Source of the DNA: VXNE01 sp965206615
GTDB taxonomy: Bacteria; Pseudomonadota; Gammaproteobacteria; Pseudomonadales; Azotimanducaceae
Direction of reading: 5' to 3'
Assembly: GCA_965206615.1 (NCBI GenBank)
Contig: CBDBKI010000005.1
Coordinates: 3,038,001 to 3,102,000, forward strand
DNA: 64,000 nt
The notes beneath the pieces are model-generated. The model saw only the letters and a program-made list of their open reading frames with translations. It searched no databases and had not been told where the DNA came from. The translations under genes and the position numbers were made by a program. Every line of letters starts with the position of its first letter. The first letter of the stretch is position 1. This document shows, one piece after another, positions 25,224 through 33,609 of this stretch.

Positions 25224-25843
25224 CCCCCGGCAGGATCATCCTCCTCAACGGCTCGTCGAGCGCCGGCAAGACCACGCTGGCCCAGATGCTGCAACAGTTG
25301 CTGGAGGCGCCCTGGCAACTCATCTCCCTGGACCAGTTCCGGGACGGATTGCCGGCCCGTTTCCGCGGGCTCAACTCACCGGACGGGACGCCTGGGGCAC
25401 GCGGCCTCAACGTCCTGCCGGTCGATGCCGGCATTGAACGCGTCACCGCCATACGGTTCGGCGATGTCGGCGAGCGCATGCTGCGGGGCATGCGGCGAGC
25501 CGTCGCGGCCTACGCGCGGGAGGGCGGCAACGTCATTGTGGACGATCTCCTGTTCGAAAAAGCGTTCCTGCTGGACTATCTCGAGGCGCTACGCGGTCTC
25601 GAGGTGACTTTCGTCGGGGTACGATGCTCCCTCGAGATCGTCAACGCCCGCGAGGCCTCTCGCCCCGGACGGTTCCCGGGGACGGCCACCGCACACTTCG
25701 ATAAGGTGCATGCCCACTGCGTCTACGACGTGGAAGTGGACACCGGGTCGACAACACCGCGGGCCTGCGCGATGCGCGTGATCCAGGCCGCGGGCCGGCC
25801 GGGGACCGCATTCGACCGCCTCCGGGCGGCATTCGAAATCTGA
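25220..25843 (+). CDS. Chloramphenicol phosphotransferase-like small kinase
   Basis: A 207-residue P-loop kinase. Walker A is LLNGSSSAGKTTLA at residues 8-21; further CPT-family points are SLDQFRDGLPARF, NVIVDDLLF, a C-terminal RPGRFPGTATAHFDKVHAH and YDVEVDTG. The founding member phosphorylates chloramphenicol, but many relatives sit in housekeeping contexts with no resistance role. Here it is translationally coupled to a PfkB kinase, so a role in nucleoside or sugar phosphate metabolism is at least as likely as antibiotic resistance. Confidence 0.82.
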   Translation: MTPGRIILLNGSSSAGKTTLAQMLQQLLEAPWQLISLDQFRDGLPARFRGLNSPDGTPGARGLNVLPVDAGIERVTAIRFGDVGERMLRGMRRAVAAYAREGGNVIVDDLLFEKAFLLDYLEALRGLEVTFVGVRCSLEIVNAREASRPGRFPGTATAHFDKVHAHCVYDVEVDTGSTTPRACAMRVIQAAGRPGTAFDRLRAAFEI

Positions 25844-25859
25844 CGAAGGTTCGAGATCC

Positions 25860-28073
<2,214 letters not shown>

Positions 28074-28116
28074 TCCGCCGGCATTGCGCGGACAGGCACA
28101 GCCGCGCCCCGCCTGG

Positions 28117-29250
28117 CTACTCCCCGACAACCGAGGCCAGCCGCTCGGTCGCGGCGGCGAAGTCCTCCATGAACTGATAGACGACCGAACGTACCGACAG
28201 GGTCTCGTTCATCAACCCGACGCCCTGCCCCACGTAGTAGTTGACGAGTTGCTTCGCTCCGTCGTGCTCCGACTCGGCGAGCTTGTTGATCTTGCGGAAC
28301 GCCGCACCCGCCAGCACCCCCTGCAGCGGCATGGGCAACGGCTCCGGGCAACCTTCGGCGGTCCAGGCGTCGGTCCAGGCCGAACGCAACTGCCGCGTGT
28401 ACTTGCCCGTCCGGCTCTTCGAGCGCACGGTCTGACGCGAGTTCGCGGCCAGCATCTTCTCCTTGACGACGGGCAGGGTTTCCGCCTCGGCCGTCGTCAG
28501 CCAGACGGACCCCGTCCACACCCCGTCGGCGCCCATGGCCATGCAGCCGGCCATCTGCCGGCCGGTCACGATGCCACCGGCGGCGAGCACGACCATGTCC
28601 GTGTCGCCGAGCGCTTCGAGGACCTCCGGCACCAGTACGAGGGTCGACACCTCGCCGCAATGCCCGCCGGCTTCCGTACCGGCCACGATGACCACGTCGA
28701 CGCCCGCCTCGGCGTGCTTGATCACGTGCTCCCGCGCTCCGGCCAGCGCACCCACGGCGACGCCCGCCTCGCGAGCCCGGGACATCATGAAATCCGGCGG
28801 CACGCCCAAGGCGTTCACCACCATCCTGATCGGGTGCGAAAATGCGACATCGAGGATCGGGCCCGCACCGGACTCGCGCATGTTGTCGCCCACACCGTCG
28901 CGCACCACCTCGTCCCAGAGGTCCGACGTATCGATGTTGTGATTGGCGAGGAGACTCTCGATGTAGCGCTTGTGCTCGAGGGGAATGCGGTCCTCGAGTT
29001 CCTCGCGGGTCAGGCCGCGTTCCTTGCTGTCCATGCTCGTGGGGACCAGCAGGTCGACGCCGTATGGCTTGCCGCCCACGTGTTCGTCGATCCAGTCGAG
29101 CTCGATCTCCAGCGTCTCCGGCGTATGACCGGCGGCGCCGAGCACGCCGAAACCGCCGGCGCTGCTGACGCCGGCCACGACGTCGCGGCAGTGGCTGAAG
29201 GCGAACAACGGGAAGTCGATGCCGAGCAGTGCGCATGCCTTCGAGTTCAT
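28117..29250 (-). CDS. Nitronate monooxygenase family flavoprotein
   Basis: A 377-residue FMN-dependent TIM-barrel protein of the NMO/2-nitropropane dioxygenase family. Motifs: FPLFAFSHCRDVVAGVSSAG at the N-terminus, VVIVAGTEAGGHCGEVST with the conserved GGH and its active-site His, and VLAAGGIVTGRQMAGCMAMG for FMN phosphate binding. The family detoxifies alkyl nitronates such as propionate 3-nitronate, but many members remain uncharacterised. It is encoded convergently to the PQQ dehydrogenase and is monocistronic. Confidence 0.88.
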   Translation of the reverse strand: MNSKACALLGIDFPLFAFSHCRDVVAGVSSAGGFGVLGAAGHTPETLEIELDWIDEHVGGKPYGVDLLVPTSMDSKERGLTREELEDRIPLEHKRYIESLLANHNIDTSDLWDEVVRDGVGDNMRESGAGPILDVAFSHPIRMVVNALGVPPDFMMSRAREAGVAVGALAGAREHVIKHAEAGVDVVIVAGTEAGGHCGEVSTLVLVPEVLEALGDTDMVVLAAGGIVTGRQMAGCMAMGADGVWTGSVWLTTAEAETLPVVKEKMLAANSRQTVRSKSRTGKYTRQLRSAWTDAWTAEGCPEPLPMPLQGVLAGAAFRKINKLAESEHDGAKQLVNYYVGQGVGLMNETLSVRSVVYQFMEDFAAATERLASVVGE

Positions 29251-29508
29251 GCAAGGTCCCCAGTGGATGCTTCCGGCTAACCTATCACACGGGGCTTTCC
29301 GGGGGCCGGGGCGCCGCGTTCAGGCGCGGCGTCTGTTGCTTTACTGCCGGCGCGCCCCTGCGCTATCGTTCCGCGGCCCTGTTCTTCGACTTCCGGATGG
29401 AGGAAACACACCATCGAAACGACGCGATCCCGCCAGCCCCACCCGCAATGCCTCGCGGCCGACGTCGCATCGCCGTCCCTGCACCGTCGTATCTCGACGG
29501 CCCGGAGC

Positions 29509-31188
29509 ATGGCTTCCGTGGTCCTCCTTGCCCTCGTCGTGGCGGCCTGCGGCGGCGGTGGCGGAGGCGGAGGCAGCAGTCCGCCGCCGGCCCCCGAGCC
29601 CCCGCCGGTGGACACGGACAACGACGGGACGCCGGACACCACGGACACCGACGACGACGGGGATGGCGTCGCCGACGCCGAGGACGCGTTCCCGCTCGAT
29701 GCGGACCGCACCGTCGACCCCGACGTCTTCGCGGATGCGAGCAACTACGTCGCCTCCTGCGCGGCGCCCCGCACCGGGACGGACGAAGACGGCCGTGCGT
29801 TCAACGACCGGCAGGGGTCGGCGCGGGACGAGAAGCTCTGGCTGCGTTCCTGGAGCAACGACCTCTACCTCTGGTACGACGAGATCGAGCACGTCGATCC
29901 GGTGGGCTACGCCGTGCCCGACTACTTCGAGGAGCTGCGCACCTTCGAGCGCACCCCGTCCGGCAACGACAAGGACCGGTTTCACTTCACCTACGACACC
30001 GAAGACTGGCGCCGCCTGGCCCAATCCGGCGTCTCGGCCGGCTATGGCGCCGAGTGGACGCTGCTGTCGAGCAGCCCGCCGCGGGAAGTGGCGGTCGCCT
30101 TCACGGAACCGGCCTCGCCGGCCACCGACGCGGGTCTCGCACGCGGCGCGCGCGTCATTGCCATCGACGGCGTGGACATGGAGTCCGGCAGCGACACCGA
30201 CACGCTGAACGCCGGGCTCTTCCCCGGTGCGATCGGGGAGTCGCACGAATTCGTGGTCCGCGATCTCGGCGCTACCGAGACGCGTACCGTCACGCTCACC
30301 GCCGCGGAGGTCGCGGCGCAACCCGTGCAGCACGCCCGGACCCTGGAAACGGCCTCCGGACCGGTGGGTTACATGCTGTTCACCACCCACATCGCACCGG
30401 CGGAAGCCCTACTGGTCGAAGCCATGCGGCAGTTCGAGACGGACGCCGTAACCGACCTCGTCGTGGACCTGCGCTACAACGGCGGCGGCTACCTCGACAT
30501 CGCGAACCAGCTGGCCTTCATGATCGCGGGACCCGCCGCGGCCGCCGGGAGGACCTTCGACGAACTGCGTTTCAACGACAAGCACACCATGTCCAATCCG
30601 GTGACGGGCGAGGCGCTGACGCCCACACCGTTTCACCAGACGACGCTCGGGTTCACCATGGGTCTCCGGGCCGGCGAGGCGCTGCCCACGGTGGATCTCG
30701 AACGCGTCTACGTGCTCACGACCGGCGACACCTGCTCGGCCAGCGAGGCGATCATCAACGGTCTGCGCGGCATCGACATCGAGGTCATTCAGGTGGGAAC
30801 GACCACCTGTGGCAAGCCGTTCGGGTTCTACCCCGAGGACAACTGCGGAACGACCTACTTCACGGTCCAGTTCCAGAGTGTCAACGCCAAGGAGTTCGGC
30901 GAGTATCCCGACGGGTTCTCACCGGCGAATCTCGGCCGCATCGAGGGCGTCGAGGTACCGGGCTGCGCAGTGGCCGACGACTTCGACCACTTCCTCGGCT
31001 CGGACGACGAGGCGCTGCTCGCCGCGGCGCTGGAGCACCGGGCGACGGGGACATGTCCGGCGCCCTCGGGAGTCCCGCCGCGTGCCGTCTACGCGCCCCT
31101 GCTTGCGGGCGAGACCGGCGCAGCGGAAGGCGACCACCTGTCCGCTCCTGCCCGGCTGCGTGGCGCGTGGATGCAACCCCGCGAGTAG
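29509..31188 (+). CDS. S41 (C-terminal processing) peptidase lipoprotein
   Basis: A 559-residue exported serine protease. The N-terminus has lipobox VVAAC and an eight-Gly linker, then Asp-rich calcium-binding type 3 repeats (DTDNDGTPDTTDTDDDGDGV). A PDZ-like domain spans about 175-275, then the S41 core: VGYMLFTTHI, LVVDLRYNGGGY and the nucleophile Ser in TGDTCSASEAIINGLRG, with TTTCGKPFGFYP supplying the candidate Lys. The ATG at 29509 leaves a signal n-region without basic residues; a stronger SD (GGAGGAA, 29398-29405) lies over 100 nt upstream in a frame without ATG, GTG or TTG, so the true start is uncertain. Confidence 0.85.
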   Translation: MASVVLLALVVAACGGGGGGGGSSPPPAPEPPPVDTDNDGTPDTTDTDDDGDGVADAEDAFPLDADRTVDPDVFADASNYVASCAAPRTGTDEDGRAFNDRQGSARDEKLWLRSWSNDLYLWYDEIEHVDPVGYAVPDYFEELRTFERTPSGNDKDRFHFTYDTEDWRRLAQSGVSAGYGAEWTLLSSSPPREVAVAFTEPASPATDAGLARGARVIAIDGVDMESGSDTDTLNAGLFPGAIGESHEFVVRDLGATETRTVTLTAAEVAAQPVQHARTLETASGPVGYMLFTTHIAPAEALLVEAMRQFETDAVTDLVVDLRYNGGGYLDIANQLAFMIAGPAAAAGRTFDELRFNDKHTMSNPVTGEALTPTPFHQTTLGFTMGLRAGEALPTVDLERVYVLTTGDTCSASEAIINGLRGIDIEVIQVGTTTCGKPFGFYPEDNCGTTYFTVQFQSVNAKEFGEYPDGFSPANLGRIEGVEVPGCAVADDFDHFLGSDDEALLAAALEHRATGTCPAPSGVPPRAVYAPLLAGETGAAEGDHLSAPARLRGAWMQPRE

Positions 31189-31203
31189 GGACTCGGACAC
31201 CCT

Positions 31204-31231
31204 TTGTCCGGGCCGCCGTTCGCTGCATAAT
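31204..31231 (+). promoter_or_regulatory. Putative sigma-70 promoter of a short transcription unit
   Basis: TTGTCC (31204-31209), 16-nt spacer, CATAAT (31226-31231) inside TGCATAATGCGCC, the same 13-mer as at the hemF promoter. It overlaps a 6-bp hairpin (CGGACA/TGTCCG, 31194-31210) that could end the S41 protease transcript. Confidence 0.45.
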
Positions 31232-31267
31232 GCGCCGCGTGTCGGGCAACAAATAAGGAGGTGATCT

Positions 31268-31303
31268 GTGATATCTACGGTTGAGGGGCGGCTGAATACG
31301 TAA
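31268..31303 (+). CDS. 11-codon leader-type ORF with a perfect Shine-Dalgarno
   Basis: TAAGGAGGTGATC at 31254-31266 is a 13-nt perfect complement to the 3' end of 16S rRNA and is followed after one base by GTG. The ORF reads (M)ISTVEGRLNT then TAA. Such long SD matches are rare and imply heavy ribosome loading. A promoter lies just upstream and a 13-bp hairpin at 31341-31370 follows. It could be a leader peptide, a tiny secreted or modified peptide, or part of an sRNA. I do not recognise the peptide; it does not have the PqqA Glu/Tyr pattern. Confidence 0.35.
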   Translation: MISTVEGRLNT

Positions 31304-31340
31304 GCCCTCGGCAAACGGATTCGGCTAGCTCCTAATCCGG

Positions 31341-31370
31341 GGTGGGGGCGCCCACCAGGGCGCCCCCACC
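31341..31370 (+). terminator. 13-bp perfect GC hairpin
   Basis: GGTGGGGGCGCCC and GGGCGCCCCCACC pair without mismatch around ACCA. A weaker stem CGGATT/AATCCG (31316-31339) lies just before it. There is no T-run, so it may act as a Rho-assisted or bidirectional terminator, or as the 3' structure of a small RNA. On the minus strand it follows the acyl-CoA ligase fragment. Confidence 0.55.
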
Positions 31371-31410
31371 ACACCGCAGCATCGAACCCTCGTACCGCCG
31401 CTGGCGCCCC

Positions 31411-31574
31411 TCAGGAAACGCGTCGGTCGAACCCTTCCCACCAGGGCTCGCGCAGGACCGTCTGCAGTATCTTCCCCGACGGATTGCGGGGAATCTCGTC
31501 CATCCACTCCACCGAGGTCGGGCACTTGTAGCCCGCGAGGTTTGCCCCGCAGTCAATCGCGCGCCGCGTTGTAT
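31411..31574 (-). pseudogene. 3' fragment of an AMP-binding acyl-CoA synthetase
   Basis: On the minus strand about 54 codons read AIDCGANLAGYKCPTSVE, then WMDEIPRNPSGKILQTVLRE and a short tail ending VS-stop. This is the C-terminal domain of acyl-CoA ligases, including the A10 motif PRNPSGKIL with its catalytic Lys. The rest of the gene (about 450 residues) is absent: beyond 31575 comes the operator and start of the LLM gene. It is a truncated remnant left by deletion or rearrangement. Confidence 0.8.
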
Positions 31575-31587
31575 ACCATATCGTCCG

Positions 31588-31610
31588 TTCCGTGAAAGCC
31601 GTTCACGGAA
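31588..31610. promoter_or_regulatory. 23-bp perfect dyad operator before the LLM oxidoreductase gene
   Basis: TTCCGTGAA-AGCCG-TTCACGGAA is a 9-bp perfect inverted repeat with a 5-nt centre, ending 28 nt before the LLM gene start. Size and symmetry fit a TetR-type operator; no regulator gene is adjacent. Confidence 0.6.
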
Positions 31611-31637
31611 ATCATCCACGGAAGCAGGGGAACGTCC

Positions 31638-32564
31638 ATGAAACTGGCTGTCGAATTTCCAAGCGTCGCGTACCGGGAAGGCGGAGCGGGGGTCGTCCGG
31701 CTCGCGCAGGGCATCGAGGAGATCGGCTACGACCAGATCGACATGTTCGACCACGTCATCATGGGATTCCCCACCGAGACGCGCGAGGCGCCGATCTATC
31801 CACCGAAGATGCCGATCATGGAAGCGCTCATGACCCTGAGCTTCGTGGCTTCGGCCACTTCCCGCATCGGTCTCGGCACCGAGGTGCTCGTGCTCCCGCA
31901 ACGCCAGCCGGTCCTGGTGGCCAAGCAGGTGGCGACGCTCGACACGCTGTCCGGCGGGCGCGTGCGGCTCGGTGTGGGGGTCGGGTGGCAGGAGTCCGAA
32001 TACGACGCGCTGGAAGAGCCCTTCGGCAACCGGGGCAAGCGCATGGACGAAGCCATCGAGTTGATGCGCGCCTACTGGGGCGACGAACGGATCGACTACA
32101 CGGGCGCACACTACTCCTCGACGGCCATGGCCATGGAGCCGAAGCCACCGCAGGGGCGCGACCTCCCGGTATGGGTCGGCGGCACCGTCGAGCGGGCATT
32201 GCGCAGGGTCGGCGAACTCGGCGACGGCTGGCTTGCCAACGCCATCGCGGATGCGGCGGTCGCGCAAAAGTGCCGCGACAAGATCAGCCGCTATGCCGAA
32301 GCCGCGGGACGCGACCCGAACGCCATCGGCTACCAGCAGATGCTCGGCCTGCCGCCGCGGGACGCCAACGGCAAGGCGTTCTACGCGGACCGCGATCAGG
32401 TCGTGCGCCGCGCCGTCGAAGTCGCGGAGACGGGCTTCGGGTGGTGTGCCCTGAACGCGACCGCGATCTTCCAGGCGGGTTTCCGCAGCATCGACGCCAT
32501 GCTGGACACCCTCGGGACGCTGCACGACGCGATTCGTTCGGAAACGGGGCCGTCCAACTCGTAG
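31638..32564 (+). CDS. LLM class flavin-dependent oxidoreductase
   Basis: A 308-residue luciferase-like monooxygenase domain (TIM barrel). Family points: GYDQIDMFDHVIMG, SRIGLGTEVLVLPQRQPVLV, VATLDTLSGGRVRLGVGVGW and LPVWVGGTVERALRR. Such proteins use FMN or F420; which applies here cannot be read from sequence. It stands alone behind a strong palindrome, so it is probably induced by a ligand. Its substrate is unknown. Confidence 0.88.
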   Translation: MKLAVEFPSVAYREGGAGVVRLAQGIEEIGYDQIDMFDHVIMGFPTETREAPIYPPKMPIMEALMTLSFVASATSRIGLGTEVLVLPQRQPVLVAKQVATLDTLSGGRVRLGVGVGWQESEYDALEEPFGNRGKRMDEAIELMRAYWGDERIDYTGAHYSSTAMAMEPKPPQGRDLPVWVGGTVERALRRVGELGDGWLANAIADAAVAQKCRDKISRYAEAAGRDPNAIGYQQMLGLPPRDANGKAFYADRDQVVRRAVEVAETGFGWCALNATAIFQAGFRSIDAMLDTLGTLHDAIRSETGPSNS

Positions 32565-32592
32565 GCCGCCGGACCCGGGCGACGGGTCGCGC

Positions 32593-33609
32593 TCACATGG
32601 AGTAGAGCGTGACGAACAGCGCCAGGACGAATCCCGGTACGAGCAGCACGGCGTAGGCGACCAACGACAGCCACCACTTCACCGCCGTCACGAAGAAGCC
32701 GTCGCCGTAGTAGCGCCGCAGTGCGATGTAGTAATAGCCGAGCAGCCCAAGTGTCAGCAGGCTGCCTGCCGTATCCGCGGCCGGCGCCTCGGGCAGCAGC
32801 ATCAGGACGGTGAAGACGGCGAACGCCACGGTGTGCACATGGATACCGAAGACGAGGTGCTCAACGTAGAACCGCCGCCGGCGCCGGTAAAAGACGGCCA
32901 GCAGCAGCGCGTATACCGGTAGCGTGACGAACATGGCTATGGGCAGGTTGCCCACGAGCCGCTCGACCGCGAGCACCGGTTCGTGCATGACGTCGACCGC
33001 CTGTACCGCCAGAAACCGGTCGAATCCATCGAGCACGAACCCGTCGCCCGCGGCCGCGAGCGCTTTCGCAGACTCGTAGATCACGATCTTCAGGTAGGGC
33101 CGCCCCGGATGCGCGACTATCTCGTCGATCTTGCGTTGCTGCTCGGCGGGCAGCATCGCCTTGAGCACCTCGACATCCGCCCCTTCGCTGGCGCGGTCCA
33201 GCTCGACGTCCGCCTCGCCCCAGCGTTCCGCCGGGGGACGGAAGTCGGTGGTGACCGACAGCACGAAGAAGAAAACGAGGCTCACGAAGAGATAGAAGCG
33301 GATCGGCGACGAATAGCTCGCACGGCGATTGCGCGAGAACTCCGCGGACAGCTCTCCCGGCCGCAGAAGCATGAGCTTCACGGTGCGCAGGACGCGCGAG
33401 TCGAGTTCCAGGGTCTCCCGAACGAACTCCCCGAGCATGAGGGGCAGCGAGCGTTTGTAGTCCCGGTCGTTCTGACCGCAGCGCGCGCAATACCGGTCGC
33501 CCCGCGGGTGGCCGCAGTTCGGACAGTCCGCGAAGGTCTCGCCGGTGGCTGTCCCGTCCGCGGCGGGCTCCGGTCCCCCGCTCGTCCCCCCCTGGCTGCC
33601 GGGCGTCAC
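32593..33609 (-). CDS. DUF3667 zinc-ribbon membrane protein
   Basis: A 338-residue protein starting at a GTG that overlaps the stop of the upstream PQQ dehydrogenase as GTGA. The N-terminus carries a zinc ribbon, CPNCG and CARCG (Cys29, 32, 41, 44), then LMLGEFVRETLELDSRVLRT and LRPGELSAEFSRNRRASY, the DUF3667 signature. The rest is a membrane domain with about five helices (IRFYLFVSLVFFFVLSV; FVTLPVYALLLAVF; HTVAFAVFTVLMLLP and two C-terminal). The function is unknown; coupling to a quinohemoprotein is noteworthy. Confidence 0.85.
   Translation of the reverse strand: MTPGSQGGTSGGPEPAADGTATGETFADCPNCGHPRGDRYCARCGQNDRDYKRSLPLMLGEFVRETLELDSRVLRTVKLMLLRPGELSAEFSRNRRASYSSPIRFYLFVSLVFFFVLSVTTDFRPPAERWGEADVELDRASEGADVEVLKAMLPAEQQRKIDEIVAHPGRPYLKIVIYESAKALAAAGDGFVLDGFDRFLAVQAVDVMHEPVLAVERLVGNLPIAMFVTLPVYALLLAVFYRRRRRFYVEHLVFGIHVHTVAFAVFTVLMLLPEAPAADTAGSLLTLGLLGYYYIALRRYYGDGFFVTAVKWWLSLVAYAVLLVPGFVLALFVTLYSM

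Noticed and set aside
25220..25843. Acquired chloramphenicol resistance gene
   Set aside because: The gene is translationally coupled to a metabolic kinase and has the same base composition as its neighbours; similarity to CPT alone does not support resistance.
31254..31266. Possible 16S rRNA fragment because of the perfect match to the rRNA 3' end
   Set aside because: Only 13 nt match and in the anti-SD orientation; flanking bases bear no rRNA similarity. A Shine-Dalgarno site explains it.
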